Origin: Archivesica marissinica
Lineage: Eukaryota; Mollusca; Bivalvia; Venerida; Vesicomyidae
DNA length: 64,000 nucleotides
Direction: 5' to 3'
Assembly: GCA_014843695.1 (NCBI GenBank)
Contig: CM026398.1
Span: 50,755,459-50,819,458, forward strand
Of the stretch, positions 1 through 11,700 are shown piece by piece. The notes under the pieces are model-generated. The model saw nothing but the letters and a program-made list of their open reading frames with translations, did no database searches and was not told the DNA's origin. How positions within the stretch are numbered: position 1 is the stretch's first letter; every line of letters starts with the position of its first letter. The position numbers and the translations under genes were made by a program.

Positions 1-129
1 ACTGTGTCTGCTGTGCATGAGGAGACTGGTTCCAGTGAAAATGAACAAAATGAAAAGCAGTCTGCTGCTGATAGTGAGTACATGGATTATGAGGTTATTT
101 GTATTGACTCTGATGAAGACGATGAATGA
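1..129 (+). CDS. 3' end of SIM-rich zinc-finger protein gene (copy 1, partial)
   Basis: The reading frame entering at base 1 runs to a TGA at 127-129. It gives the last 42 residues of the protein encoded at 29135-31200, ending in the acidic motif EVICIDSDEDDE. That ending (hydrophobic V-I-C-I followed by an acidic run) has the form of a SUMO-interaction motif. The sequence appears identical to 31072-31200. The 5' part lies before the window. This copy may be an assembly duplicate, because the identity continues for 9043 bases up to a gap. Confidence 0.75.
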   Translation, partial: TVSAVHEETGSSENEQNEKQSAADSEYMDYEVICIDSDEDDE

Positions 130-463
130 AGTGGGAGAGGAGACTGTTTCCACTTTTAAGGAAAAGATTGATTCTAATGAAAATAGACCAATTGAAAACC
201 AGCCTCTTTCTAATGGTGAATTTGTAGTGATTCCGTCGAGGACAATGTGAGAATGTGTCTGTAAAAGGTTAGACTGGCTCCAGTGAAGATGTAAAAAAAA
301 ATGGGAATCGGTCTACTGCTGAATTGGACTACATGTATGGGGACTGAGTGGGTGGGGTATTTGTGTTGATTGAACAGATGCGGATGAATACAGTAGGTGG
401 TAGGAGAGTTCATTGTTCATGTACTCGCAGGCATTGTATCAGATAACAGAGTAATACTGATGT
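130..463 (+). other. Decayed tandem copies of the terminal coding segment, in the 3' UTR
   Basis: Directly after the stop codon the last coding segment recurs twice in decayed form. Bases about 133-250 read, in a shifted frame, EETVSTFKEKIDSNE and then GEFVVIPS, aligned to EETGSSENEQNEK of the real C-terminus. Bases about 271-392 encode TGSSEDVKKNGNRSTAELDY, which aligns to the coding TGSSENEQNEKQSAADSEY, and then hit stops. The DNA similarity continues through the region matching VICIDSDEDDE. The copies are probably non-coding now. The same block lies at 31201-31534. Confidence 0.6.
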
Positions 464-1452
464 CTCCTCATTCTTCACAGGCTGTTTGCTTTATTTCAGT
501 TATTTGATTTAAACATTTTTGAAAACTCTCAGAATATTCTGTAAAGAGTGCACAATATCAACTGCCTGGGCGAGGTCCAAGTACATGTATCTGGTTGTGT
601 TAAACAGTGTTATTGTTGTGGCAAATTTTCTTTGAATTTTTCAGCTTTCATTACATTGTTGAGAAGTTTTGAGGTACTATGCCTGGTGCATAAATTATTA
701 TGAAGTTATCATGTACGTGTATTTGTAAATCAGCCGTAAAGCCGCTTTGTCATTTACAGCAATGATCCCGTGGGCGACAAAGTACCGAAACAGTTATAAT
801 CTGCATGCGATCGTATACCAAAATTCTAAAATTAGAGTGGATCCTTGTAGAAATCTTGTTGCCTTGGTAACTAGATAAAAGCTTTAAAAATATCCGAATT
901 GAATAGTTACAATTCGGGAATAATTTCCCAAATCACAGACCTAGTAGACTGAAGTGAGCATTGGCATTGCTATTTACACTGCAAGCATGTTTATATTTAG
1001 GAATTGATATAGCAGCGGTGTGAAGAGCTAACCGTTCAGGGACCAGATTGAACAAAATATCGTCATTGTTATTTTGTTTTACTTGGCACCAAATATGAAT
1101 ACCTTCATTGGGTAGAATGCATGTATTGAGATGACCAATCGAGAAGCTATTATTTGACTTACTTCTAATCTGAAATATATAGCTTTAAGCCCGTCCCAGA
1201 TCTTAAAGGGGCGTCATTCTGTTGAAGTTCTTGTAGTCGCGGCATACAAGTTTACGTAAATGTAATAGGAGACAACTCTAATGTTTTACCTCCCTTGGCA
1301 GGTAAAGTCTGATTTATCCCAAAATCTAAATATATCATTTTAGTTGGAATCCTTTGTTTTTACTGTTGTTCCCTGTTGCGGTACGATAAATGTGATTGTT
1401 ATCAAAATTGTGTTAATTAACTGATAACATTGTTTTACAAACAAGTACCCAT
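464..1452. other. Non-coding stretch, 3' UTR or intergenic
   Basis: AT-rich sequence without a convincing open frame or splice pair. It is probably 3' UTR and flank of the zinc-finger gene. Repeated at 31535-32523. Confidence 0.5.
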
Positions 1453-1851
1453 AGTATTAGGCAGAAATATCCAAATGGGAGTCTAAAAAAATAAGTCCAG
1501 CCCCAGAGCGGGACCCGAATGATGACGGAAATTGTCGCACGGACTCGATGTGAGAACGGCGAACTGACGTGATCGAAATGCGGAAGAAACTGGGAAAGCC
1601 CGGGTGGGAAAGCCTCTCCAAAAAGGAATTGCGAACAATATTAGCCTATTATAGGGTCCAGTTCTTGTCATTGTTTTACAGCTGCATATATATGTTAACA
1701 AACCTAGTGAGGTCTCGGAGAAAAAACAAAACAAACAAACTTATCAGCCATTTTTTTAACTGGCCGTCGGTAACCGTCGCCAATATAATTGACCGTCTTA
1801 TTAGGTGATAGGCCGTCGAAAAGACGGCCCGACGGCTCTCTGCCTAATACT
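1453..1851. mobile_element. MITE-like element with 13-bp terminal inverted repeats
   Basis: AGTATTAGGCAGA at 1453-1465 is the exact reverse complement of 1839-1851. The roughly 400 bp between them are GC-richer and contain a 7-bp-arm hairpin at 1811-1829, with no credible transposase. It is probably a non-autonomous DNA transposon; superfamily not assigned and no clear target-site duplication seen. The same element lies at 32524-32922. Confidence 0.6.
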
Positions 1852-2173
1852 GTGCCCGTACCTAGATCTAGTAGTTTAATAACTGTAAGAAGCGAATAAC
1901 ATTTCTAGCATGTTGTGCAAAGGAAACAACGATAAAATACAGAGGGAAACACTTAATAGGACCTATCTACTTTTAGAGAGTATTCAGGGGCAGTAACTGA
2001 CCAATGTCACTCAATGCAAAGCAGAGGTTTAAATTCTTGTGAAGCACATTGGTTACTTAGGTGACCACTATTGTTTGTCATAATTTTTGTTTTAAAAAAT
2101 TGTGAAATCAAAATTCATTGTTTTGGTTGTTTAGTTTTGTTTGTGCTCTATTAACTCTGCATGCTAGCGACAG

Positions 2174-2303
2174 ATAAAATCACCTTTGCAAACAGCATAG
2201 AGCCAGATCAGGCTCTATGCTGTTTGCTATTCGGATAGTGGAGCTAAAACACGCTAGCGCCGCGGCTGATCTGGATCTATGTTGTTTGCAAATGTGATTT
2301 TAT
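2174..2303. mobile_element. Fold-back MITE with 38-bp imperfect arms
   Basis: Bases 2174-2211 and 2266-2303 are inverted copies with about three mismatches. Inside the left half is a perfect 16-bp-arm hairpin (2189-2204 against 2211-2226, 6-base loop). A diverged relative with the same TTTGCAAA..GATC words lies at 48821-49070, so this is a dispersed family. Duplicate copy at 33245-33374. Confidence 0.65.
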
Positions 2304-3740
2304 TTACTCAGCAGACAAAGGGTTAAATAAACATAATTGTATACCAAAATACTATATACATTACACGTCACTGCCAGACAGAACCGGCAACCCTGTAGTG
2401 ACATCATTTTGCAACAAATTAATATTACATAGATCTTGTATTTAAAACGATCTAAAATTATAATAATTTTTGCGTGTAGTTAAAAAAAAAAAAAGTAATC
2501 GATTGAATTAATAAATTTAAATAAATAATTTACAATAATTGCTGAATAAATTAATTATATGGCGATTTACATTTAAAACTAAGCTCCACATTAGGGGGCC
2601 ATGGCAAGTAGGTGATATGATTGAGCTTATTTACCCTCGCCTCCGGCGAACCATGTGGGCAACCCAAACCACAAAGGTGATATGATTGAGCTTATTTACC
2701 CTCGCCTCCGGCGAACCATGTGGGCAGCGCCATGGCAAGTAGGAAAGCTACTTACATTTAATATTTTCAAAATGCCCAAAAACTTGACACCTCACTATAT
2801 AACCTGGGCTCACTATATAGCCTGGGTTCCAGTCTCGATTTTTCACTAATTTTCTTCTGGCAAGATACCAGAAACTCGATACGACACAATTAATGGTCTC
2901 AGTGTTAAAATATATTTGGTTTAAACATATTTATTCATTCATAATGTACAGTACATATCTATTGTATACAGAATGAAAGTGGATTTAATCGAACTGACGG
3001 ACCAAAATATATCGACGCCTGTTCCCAGGCTAGGTACCTCAGTACAGTATCAGTATGTTGTCCCAGATATGCCGGGAAATGCTCCATCCTTGCCAGTAAA
3101 ATTTGCTGTGAGCATGAACCCGGGTCTCCTAGCTGGGCATGCATATTAATTTGGGTTGAACTACGACCCCGACTTGTATATTTATATTTAATATATGTTA
3201 TACAATATTTTGGTTTCTACTGATAAAAAGTGCTATTTAAACCGAATCCTGAACACCCGAGAAACTATTTAAGCATGATTTATGTATAAGTAAGAAAGGG
3301 TCGCTTGGCAACACGTTTTGTCAAGGTTACTTGACTTAACAAATGCACGATAAACAAATTTTAATTTATATAATGCTCATAGGCTAAATCTGATTTGTCT
3401 GAGTCAGTTATACTTTATATACATCTCTATTGCATTTCCTTCGATGAACGCATGTGCCCTGATTGTATACAATTTCGTATGAGGGTTTCCAACTAATGAT
3501 ATGCAGCTGGCAGCATGCGCACTCGATTTTACGGGCATCGCATTCGCTGTGTTAGACAACGTTCGTCGCGTGAAAAGGCGTGTCTTACAGTTTACGCTGT
3601 TCCAAGGATGGTCTAGTTATCAGGTCCCCGCCACACGGCAAGGCGCAAATTGGACTAAATATCTTATCATTGGAAAGTGTGATGATTTTGTTCTTTGTCA
3701 CATTGAAAATACATGTAATAATTAATGTAAATATAAGTAA
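2304..3740. other. AT-rich non-coding stretch with a short direct duplication
   Basis: No credible gene. It contains an A-run at about 2482-2493. A block of about 52 bases that includes CCTCGCCTCCGGCGAACCAT is repeated directly, 64 bases apart, within about 2610-2730. The rest looks unique. Repeated at 33375-34811. Confidence 0.5.
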
Positions 3741-3870
3741 TGAATCGCAGGTTAATAGTTTCCATCGGGGTATGAATTACATTGGCCGTGTGCTTAGCGA
3801 TAGCGTGGATGCATTCTGCCCACGCCCAATGTAGTTCATACCCTGATGGAAACTATTAACCCACAATTCA
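3741..3870. mobile_element. Fold-back element with 45-bp arms
   Basis: Bases 3741-3785 match the reverse complement of 3826-3870 with only a handful of mismatches, around a 40-base loop. This is the form of a small fold-back MITE. Duplicate copy at 34812-34941. Confidence 0.65.
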
Positions 3871-4425
3871 TTCCTTAAATAGATAAACAATGTTATCATT
3901 GTATTGTAAGTGAATTGATTCTTGAATATGAATGGCTAAATGCATTCTATTCTTGTCTACACTCCACAAAATGACAGTTGCCATGCTTGGAGGTTATAAA
4001 ACTGTTCTCCAATATCAAACTCATGTCTCAAGCTTTCTGATTGGTTGAGCCAAGAGCAAATCTCAGACTCAACCAATCGTATAAACTTAAGATAGGTTTT
4101 ATAACCTCGGACACATGTGAGTGATTGGGAAATGTTTTGAGTGTCTTTGGTGATAGAAAATGTTTCCTTCATTTATCTCGAGTACAAAGTTTATATTATT
4201 AAAATGATGATAAAGTTTATAAAAATGGTTTTGTTCTGACATTATTTATGGCGCATCCCCATCAGCTACACCCCACCATGTCGAAGAGTCTGGTGATATT
4301 TAGTGTTCAACCATCTGTCAGACTTGTAGACTATGCAACAACTTCAGAACCAATAGATTGTGTTGAAGCAAAACAACACAGTTGATCACTTTAACTTCCA
4401 GGTCAAAATCATAATTGAGGTTAAC
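3871..4425. other. Non-coding flank with a weak fold-back motif
   Basis: Between about 3989 and 4115, AGGTTATAAAAC and GATTGGTTGAG recur in inverted orientation, suggesting another degraded palindromic element. No gene seen. Repeated at 34942-35496. Confidence 0.4.
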
Positions 4426-4670
4426 GGTCAAATTGTCATGTTGTGGTCAGATTGCATCATGTTGTATCCGGTCAAATTGTCATGTTGTGGTCAGATTGCA
4501 TCATGTTGTATCCGGTCAAATTGTCATGTTGTGGTCAGATTGCATCATGTTGTATCCGGTCAAATTGTCATGTTGTGGTCAGATTGCATCATGTTGTATC
4601 CGGTCAAATTGTCATGTTGTGGTCAGATTGCATCATGTTGTATCCGGTCAAATTGTCATGTTGTGTCCAT
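4426..4670. repeat. 44-bp minisatellite, about 5.5 copies
   Basis: Units start at 4426, 4470, 4514, 4558, 4602 and 4646 with GGTCAAATTGTCATGTTGTG. The copies are nearly identical. The last is truncated and leads into the 57-bp array that shares the GGTCAAATTGTC word. Duplicate at 35497-35741. Confidence 0.9.
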
Positions 4671-6270
4671 TCGATCAAATTGTCTTGTGTTGTGTCCTCC
4701 CAGTCAAATTTCTTATCTTGAGTCCTGGTGGTCAAATTGTCTTGTGTTGTGTCCTCCCAGTCAAATTTCTTATCTTGAGTCCTGGTGGTCAAATTGTCTT
4801 GTGTTGTGTCCTCCCAGTCAAATTTCTTATCTTGAGTCCTGGTGGTCAAATTGTCTTGTGTTGTGTCCTCCCAGTCAAATTTCTTATCTTGAGTCCTGGT
4901 GGTCAAATTGTCTTGTGTTGTGTCCTCCCAGTCAAATTTCTTATCTGAGTCCTGTGGTCAAATTGTCTTGTGTTGTGTCCTCCCAGTCAAATTTCTTATC
5001 TTGAGTCCTGGTGGTCAAATTGTCTTGTGTTGTGTCCTCCCAGTCAAATTTCTTATCTTGAGTCCTGGTGGTCAAATTGTCTTGTGTTGTGTCCTCCCAG
5101 TCAAATTTCTTATCTTGAGTCCTGGTGGTCAAATTGTCTTGTGTTGTGTCCTCCCAGTCAAATTTCTTATCTTGAGTCCTGGTGGTCAAATTGTCTTGTG
5201 TTGTGTCCTCCCAGTCAAATTTCTTATCTTGAGTCCTGGTGGTCAAATTGCCTTGTGTTGTGTCCTCCCAGTCAAATTTCTTATCTTGAGTCCTGGTGGT
5301 CAAATTGTCTTGTGTTGTGTCCTCCCAGTCAAATTTCTTATCTTGAGTCCTGGTGGTCAAATTGTCTTGTGTTGTGTCCTCCCAGTCAAATTTCTTATCT
5401 TGAGTCCTGGTGGTCAAATTGTATTGTGTTGTGTCCTCCCAGTCAAATTTCTTATCTTGAGTCCTGGTGGTCAAATTGTCTTGTGTTGTGTCCTCCCAGT
5501 CAAATTTCTTATCTTGAGTCCTGGTGGTCAAATTGTCTTGTGTTGTGTCCTCCCAGTCAAATTTCTTATCTTGAGTCCTGGTGGTCAAATTGTCTTGTGT
5601 TGTGTCCTCCCAGTCAAATTTCTTATCTTGAGTCCTGGTGGTCAAATTGTCTTGTGTTGTGTCCTCCCAGTCAAATTTCTTATCTTGAGTCCTGGTGGTC
5701 AAATTGTCTTGTGTTGTGTCCTCCCAGTCAAATTTCTTATCTTGAGTCCTGGTGGTCAAATTGTCTTGTGTTGTGTCCTCCCAGTCAAATTTCTTATCTT
5801 GAGTCCTGGTGGTCAAATTGTCTTGTGTTGTGTCCTCCCAGTCAAATTTCTTATCTTGAGTCCTGGTGGTCAAATTGTCTTGTGTTGTGTCCTCCCAGTC
5901 AAATTTCTTATCTTGAGTCCTGGTGGTCAAATTGTCTTGTGTTGTGTCCTCCCAGTCAAATTTCTTATCTTGAGTCCTGGTGGTCAAATTGTCTTGTGTT
6001 GTGTCCTCCCAGTCAAATTTCTTATCTTGAGTCCTGGTGGTCAAATTGTCTTGTGTTGTGTCCTCCCAGTCAAATTTCTTATCTTGAGTCCTGGTGGTCA
6101 AATTGTCTTGTGTTGTGTCCTCCCAGTCAAATTTCTTATCTTGAGTCCTGGTGGTCAAATTGTCTTGTGTTGTGTCCTCCCAGTCAAATTTCTTATCTTG
6201 AGTCCTGGTGGTCAAATTGTCTTGTGTTGTGTCCTCCCAGTCAAATTTCTTATCTTGAGTCCTGGTGGTC
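4671..6270. repeat. 57-bp minisatellite, about 28 copies
   Basis: Head-to-tail units begin GGTCAAATTGTCTTGTGTTG and are almost identical. One unit near 4943 has lost two bases. Because 57 is 19 codons, frames on both strands stay open for over 400 residues. These are not genes: every copy is the same, and the frames start or end inside a flanking SINE fragment. Duplicate at 35742-37341. Confidence 0.92.
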
Positions 6271-6315
6271 AAATTGTGTTGTGTCCTCACTGTCAAATTG
6301 TCTGTCCAATTAGTG

Positions 6316-6508
6316 GTCACCAATGCAACCCAGGTTCGATCCTCAGATCGGGAAGTATGTGAGGTGGTCACCAGATCGGACAGGTGGTTTTCTCCGGGTA
6401 CTCCGGTTTCCTCCCACACAAATGACCACATTTATGCTTTCGTCCGCGCCAACGAGAGTGATTAATATAAGTTGTTAAAAACTTGCTTCCAATCGTTGTA
6501 AAATAAAT
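6316..6508 (+). mobile_element. SINE fragment (Glu-like tRNA family, 5' truncated)
   Basis: It contains the B-box-like GGTTCGATCC and then a conserved body with CTCCGGGTACTCCGGTTTCC, ending GAGAGTGATTAATATAAG. The same body is in the fuller copies at 28363-28596 and 57519-57720. It sits between two minisatellites, so it is an old insertion or a seed between arrays. Duplicate at 37387-37579. Confidence 0.75.
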
Positions 6509-6556
6509 AACGGTTTGGTTTTTTTGCGAAAGAAATTGTCGTATAAATGTTGTATC

Positions 6557-6775
6557 CTTGCTGTCAAATTGTCCTATGTTCTATCCTCACTGTCAAATTG
6601 TCCTATGTTCTATCCTCACTGTCAAATTGTCCTATGTTGTATCCTTGCTGTCAAATTGTCCTATGTTGTATCCTTGCTGTCAAATTGTCCTATGTTGTAT
6701 CCTTGCTGTCAAATTGTCCTATGTTCTATCCTTGCTGTCAAATTGTCTTGCGTTGTGTATGTGTGAACAAATTGT
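6557..6775. repeat. 29-bp minisatellite, about 7-8 copies
   Basis: The units contain GTCAAATTGTCCTATGTTGT, sharing the CAAATTGTC word with the 44- and 57-bp arrays. Duplicate at 37628-37846. Confidence 0.88.
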
Positions 6776-6784
6776 CCTAGTGTC

Positions 6785-8050
6785 TTGTGTTGTGTCCTGC
6801 CGGTCATGTCTTATGTTGTGCCCTGCCGGGCATGTCTTATGTTGTGTCCTGCCTGTCATGTCTTATGTTGTGTCCTGTCGGTCATGTCTTATGTTGTGTC
6901 CTGTCGGTCATGTCTTACCTGCTGGTCATGTCTTATGTTGTGTCCTGTTGGTCATGTCTTATGTTGTGTCCTGTCGGTCATGTCTTATGTTGTGTCCTGT
7001 CGGTCATGTCTTATGTTGTGTCATGTCTTATGTTGTGTCCTGCCGGGCATGTCTTATGTTGTGTCCTGCCTGTCATGTCTTATGTTGTGTCCTGTCGGTC
7101 ATGTCTTATGTTGTGTCCTGTCGGTCATGTCTTACCTGCTGGTCATGTCTTATGTTGTGTCCTGTCGGTCATGTCTTATGTTGTGTCCTGCCGGTCATGT
7201 CTTATGTTGTGTCATGTCTTATGTTGTGTCCTGCTGGTCATGTCTTATGTTGTGTCCTGTCGGTCATGTCTTATGTTGTGTCCTGTCGGTCATGTCTTAT
7301 GTTGTGTCCTGTCGGTCATGTCTTATGTTGTGTCCTGCCGGTCATGTCTTATGTTGTGTCCTACCGGTCATGTCTTATGTTGTGTCCTGCCGGTCATGTC
7401 TTACCTGCTGGTCATGTCTTATGTTGTGTCCTGTCGGTCATGTCTTATGTTGTGTCCTGTCGGTCATGTCTTATGTTGTGTCCTGCCGGTCATGTCTTAT
7501 GTTGTGTCATGTCTTATGTTGTGTCCTGCCGGTCATGTCTTACCTGCCGGTCATGTCTTATGTTGTGTCCTGTCGGTCATGTCTTACCTGCCGGTCATGT
7601 CTTATGTTGTGTCCTGTCGGTCATGTCTTATGTTGTGTCATGTCTTATGTTGTGTCCTGCCGGTCATATCTTATGTTGTGTCCTGTCGGTCATGTCTTAC
7701 CTGCTGGTCATGTCTTATGTTGTGTCCTGCTGGTCATGTCTTATGTTGTGTCCTGCCTGTCATGTCTTATGTTGTGTCCTGTCGGTCATGTCGTATGTTG
7801 TGTCCTGCCGGTCATGTCTTATGTTGTGTCCTGTCGGTCATGTCTTATGTTGTGTCCTGCCTGTCATGTCTTATGTTGTGTCCTGCCTGTCATGTCTTAT
7901 GTTGTGTCCTGCCGGTCATGTCTTATGTTCTGTCATGTCTTACCTGCCGGTCATATCTTATGTTGTGTCCTGCTGGTCATGTCTTATGTTGTGTCCTGCC
8001 GGTCAAAGTGTCTTATGTTGTGTCTTCATGGTCAAATTGTCTTACGTTGT
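6785..8050. repeat. 26-bp minisatellite with variant short units, about 45 copies
   Basis: The basic unit contains GGTCATGTCTTATGTTGTGT. Shorter variants carrying CTTACCTG, or with the middle dropped, are interspersed in a complex order. It ends with a return of GTCAAATTGTCTTACGTTG, linking it to the arrays upstream. Long frames rich in Cys, Val and Ser are artefacts. Duplicate at 37856-39121. Confidence 0.9.
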
Positions 8051-8051
8051 C

Positions 8052-8208
8052 CAATTGTGGTGGGAGGATCAATTGTGGCGGGAAGACCAACTGTGACGGG
8101 AGGACTAATTGTGGCGGGAAGACCAACGATGACGGGAGGACCAATTATGGCGGGAAGACCAATTGTGGCGGGAGGACTAATTGTGGCGGGAGGACCAATT
8201 GTGACAGG
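8052..8208. repeat. 18-bp minisatellite, about 9 copies
   Basis: The units resemble GTGGCGGGAGGACCAATT with substitutions alternating GGAGG and GGAAG. It is the last block of the minisatellite cascade. Duplicate at 39123-39279. Confidence 0.88.
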
Positions 8209-8404
8209 ACTGCATGATTTTATTTGGGGTAAATTTTTATATTTAAGTAAACTATCTAACTGGCTTATGGAAGGTCAGTAGCAATATATATGTCAGTTCC
8301 AGAAACAATGCTATAGCAGCATCTGTACGTATAGTTCTAAGCAGCCAGTCAAGCGAATCACAGAAAGTGGCTGTAAAAGACGACTGGGGTATTTCGTTCA
8401 CATC
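8209..8404. other. Spacer with a fragment of a TA-flanked MITE
   Basis: Bases 8335-8375 (words AATCACAGAAAGTGGCTG and TAAGCAGCCAG) match part of the MITE at 61019-61202. Nothing else is recognised. Duplicate fragment at 39406-39446. Confidence 0.5.
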
Positions 8405-9043
8405 TTTTAGTCAAGTCAAGTCAAAATCCTTTATTTCTCTCAATTCATGTTAGCATGAACACATGAGGTTATACATGTAAATATGTTACAAGAGGCTCTT
8501 TGAACGACATTACAAACAATATATAAAACACACTGATTTACAGTAGCATATTACATGTAATGCAAATATAAGTACAAAGGAATTATCCCAATATCATATC
8601 CCAAGCAAAATTGTTTTCATGAATTTGCACAGTTTCAGAAATTATGATCTGTTCATAGTATTTATGAGCTGTTCCATCTTAAATGTGTTTGGACGACGGT
8701 AATAATATGGCTTTATATACTTTTTCCTGTTATCAATTAAATTCGGACATTCTAATAAATAATGTAATTCGTCTCCAATCTTGTCATTACAAAAATTGCA
8801 AGTTCTAAGGTTAATAGGGATTCTGGCCCAATTTCCTGTTTCAATTGGAAGACGGTGATTTCTAGTCCTAAATCTAATTATATACGGTAGAACTGCCTTA
8901 GGAGTAGATGACAAATAACTTTCAAATTTCAACTCCTTTTTGAAAATCCTATAGAAGGTACTATTGCTTGAGTTGTCAACTTGTGAGTACCACTCATTTA
9001 TGAACAGGTCCTGCAGTTTTTGCTTAACTGTCAATCTAAGCCA
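8405..9043 (-). mobile_element. LINE 3' fragment (non-LTR retrotransposon, minus strand)
   Basis: On the minus strand a frame open from the gap edge ends at 8642. Its C-terminus contains CNFCNDKIGDELHYLLECP, a Cys-Cys-His-Cys pattern typical of the C-terminal end of LINE reverse transcriptase proteins, preceded by RFRTRNHRLPIETGNWARIP. After the stop the 3' UTR runs to an ATAAAGGATTTTGAC(TTGAC)n tail at about 8409, a short tandem 3' end like those of CR1/L2-type LINEs. The 5' part is lost in the N gap, so it is unknown whether the element is intact. Duplicate at 39476-40114. Confidence 0.8.
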
Positions 9044-10043
9044 NNNNNNNNNNNNNNNNNNNNNNNNNNNNNNNNNNNNNNNNNNNNNNNNNNNNNNNNN
9101 NNNNNNNNNNNNNNNNNNNNNNNNNNNNNNNNNNNNNNNNNNNNNNNNNNNNNNNNNNNNNNNNNNNNNNNNNNNNNNNNNNNNNNNNNNNNNNNNNNNN
9201 NNNNNNNNNNNNNNNNNNNNNNNNNNNNNNNNNNNNNNNNNNNNNNNNNNNNNNNNNNNNNNNNNNNNNNNNNNNNNNNNNNNNNNNNNNNNNNNNNNNN
9301 NNNNNNNNNNNNNNNNNNNNNNNNNNNNNNNNNNNNNNNNNNNNNNNNNNNNNNNNNNNNNNNNNNNNNNNNNNNNNNNNNNNNNNNNNNNNNNNNNNNN
9401 NNNNNNNNNNNNNNNNNNNNNNNNNNNNNNNNNNNNNNNNNNNNNNNNNNNNNNNNNNNNNNNNNNNNNNNNNNNNNNNNNNNNNNNNNNNNNNNNNNNN
9501 NNNNNNNNNNNNNNNNNNNNNNNNNNNNNNNNNNNNNNNNNNNNNNNNNNNNNNNNNNNNNNNNNNNNNNNNNNNNNNNNNNNNNNNNNNNNNNNNNNNN
9601 NNNNNNNNNNNNNNNNNNNNNNNNNNNNNNNNNNNNNNNNNNNNNNNNNNNNNNNNNNNNNNNNNNNNNNNNNNNNNNNNNNNNNNNNNNNNNNNNNNNN
9701 NNNNNNNNNNNNNNNNNNNNNNNNNNNNNNNNNNNNNNNNNNNNNNNNNNNNNNNNNNNNNNNNNNNNNNNNNNNNNNNNNNNNNNNNNNNNNNNNNNNN
9801 NNNNNNNNNNNNNNNNNNNNNNNNNNNNNNNNNNNNNNNNNNNNNNNNNNNNNNNNNNNNNNNNNNNNNNNNNNNNNNNNNNNNNNNNNNNNNNNNNNNN
9901 NNNNNNNNNNNNNNNNNNNNNNNNNNNNNNNNNNNNNNNNNNNNNNNNNNNNNNNNNNNNNNNNNNNNNNNNNNNNNNNNNNNNNNNNNNNNNNNNNNNN
10001 NNNNNNNNNNNNNNNNNNNNNNNNNNNNNNNNNNNNNNNNNNN
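9044..10043. other. Assembly gap, exactly 1000 N
   Basis: A run of exactly 1000 N, a conventional placeholder size. It separates a LINE fragment from an unrelated 44-bp array. Any frame drawn across it is meaningless. Confidence 0.99.
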
Positions 10044-11700
10044 AGCATCTTGTTCTGTTTGTCTAGCTGGCTGCTCTCGGTGAGTCTAGCATCTTGTTCT
10101 GTTTGTCTAGCTGGCTGCTATCGGTGAGTCTAGCATCTTATTCTGTTTTTCTAGCTAGTTGCTATCGGTGAGTCTAGCATCTTGTTCTGTTTATCTAGCT
10201 GGCTGCTATCGGTGAGTCTAGCATCTTGTTCTGTTTATCTAGCTAGCTGCTTTCAGTGAGTCTTTCATCTTGTTCTGTTTGTCTAGCTGGCTGCTATCGG
10301 TGAGTCTAGCATCTTGTTCTGTTTATCTAGCTGGTTGCTTTCAGTGAGTCTTTCATCTTGTTCTGTTTGTCTAGCTGGCTGCTTTCAGTGAGTCTTTCAT
10401 CTTGTTCTGTTTGTCTAGCTGGCTGCTATCGGTGAGTCTAGCATCTTGTTCTGTTTATCTAGCTGGTTGCTTTCAGTGAGTCTTTCATCTTGTTCTGTTT
10501 GTCTAGCTGGCTGCTTTCAGTGAGTCTTTCATCTTGTTCTGTTTGTCTAGCTGGCTGCTCTCGGTGAGTCTAGCATCTTGTTCTGTTTATCTAGCTGGCT
10601 GCTTTCAGTGAGTCTAGCATCTTGTTCTGTTTGTCTAGCTGGCTGCTCTTTGTGAGTCTAGCATCTTGTTCTGTTTGTCTAGCTAGCTGCTTTCGGTGAG
10701 TGTTTCATCTTGTTCTGTTTGTCTAGCTAGCTGCTGTCGGTGAGTCTTTCATCTTGTTCTGTTTGTCTAGCTGGCTGCTCTCAGTGAGTCTAGCATCTTG
10801 TTCTGTTTGTCTAGCTGGCTGCTTTCAGTGCGTCTAGCATCTTGTTCTGTTTGTCTAGCTAGCTGCTTTCAGTGAGTCTTTCATCTTGTTCTGTTTGTCT
10901 AGCTGGCTGCTGTCTGTGAGTCTTTCATCTTGTTCTGTTTATCTAGCTGGCTGCTATCGGTGAGTCTAGCATCTTGTTCTGTTTATCTAGCTAGCTGCTT
11001 TCAGTGAGTCTTTCATCTTGTTCTGTTTGTATAGCTGGCTGCTGTCGGTGAGTCTTTCATCTTGTTCTGTTTGTCTAGCTGGCTGCTCTTGGTGAGTCTA
11101 GCATCTTGTTCTGTTTGTCTAGCTGGCTGCTCTCGGTGAGTCTAGCATCTTGTTCTGTTTGTCTAGCTGGCTGCTCTCGGTGAGTCTAGCATCTTGTTCT
11201 GTTTGTCTAGCTGGTGCTCTCGGTTAGTCTAGCATTTGTTCTGTTTGTCTAGCTGGCTGCTCTCGGTGAGTCTAGCATCTTGTTCTGTTTGTCTAGCTGG
11301 CTGCTCTCGGTGAGTCTAGCATCTTGTTCTGTTTATCTAGCTAGCTGCTTTCAGTGAGTCTTTCATCTTGTTCTGTTTGTCTAGCTGGCTGCTGTCTGTG
11401 AGTCTTTCATCTTGTTCTGTTTGTCTAGCTGGCTGCTCTTGGTGAGTAGCATCTTGTTCTCTTTGTCTAGCTGGATGCTCTCGGTGAGTCTAGCATCTTG
11501 TTCTGTTTGTCTAGCTGGCTGCTCTCGGTGAGTCTAGCATCTTGTTCTGTTTGTCTAGCTGGCTGCTCTCGGTGAGTCTAGTATCTTGTTCTGTTTGTCT
11601 AGCTGGCTGCTCTCGGTGAGTCTAGCATCTTGTTCTGTTTGTCTAGCTGGCTGCTCTCGGTGAGTCTAGCATCTTGTTCTGTTTGTCTAGCTGGCTGCTT
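10044..11700. repeat. 44-bp minisatellite, left part
   Basis: About 38 units built on CATCTTGTTCTGTTTGTCTA, GCTGGCTGC and GGTGAGTCT, with two main variants (CTCTCGGTGAGTCTAGC and CTTTCAGTGAGTCTTTC) mixed along the array. Its left end is cut by the gap, and it continues past a LINE insertion at 12548. Confidence 0.92.

Noticed and set aside
1569..1808. 79-residue frame inside the MITE at 1453-1851
   Set aside because: No similarity to a transposase or any recognised domain, low-quality composition and within a short non-autonomous element.
4941..6431. 496-residue reverse-strand frame of TTRTQDKKFDWEDTTQDNL-like repeats
   Set aside because: It is the 57-bp minisatellite read in one frame and starts inside a SINE fragment. 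All frames are equally open and there are no splice sites or non-repeat domains.
6558..8281. Three overlapping Cys/Val/Ser-rich frames of about 500 residues that look like membrane or Cys-rich proteins
   Set aside because: They are the 29- and 26-bp arrays read in different frames, with no start context or independent domain.
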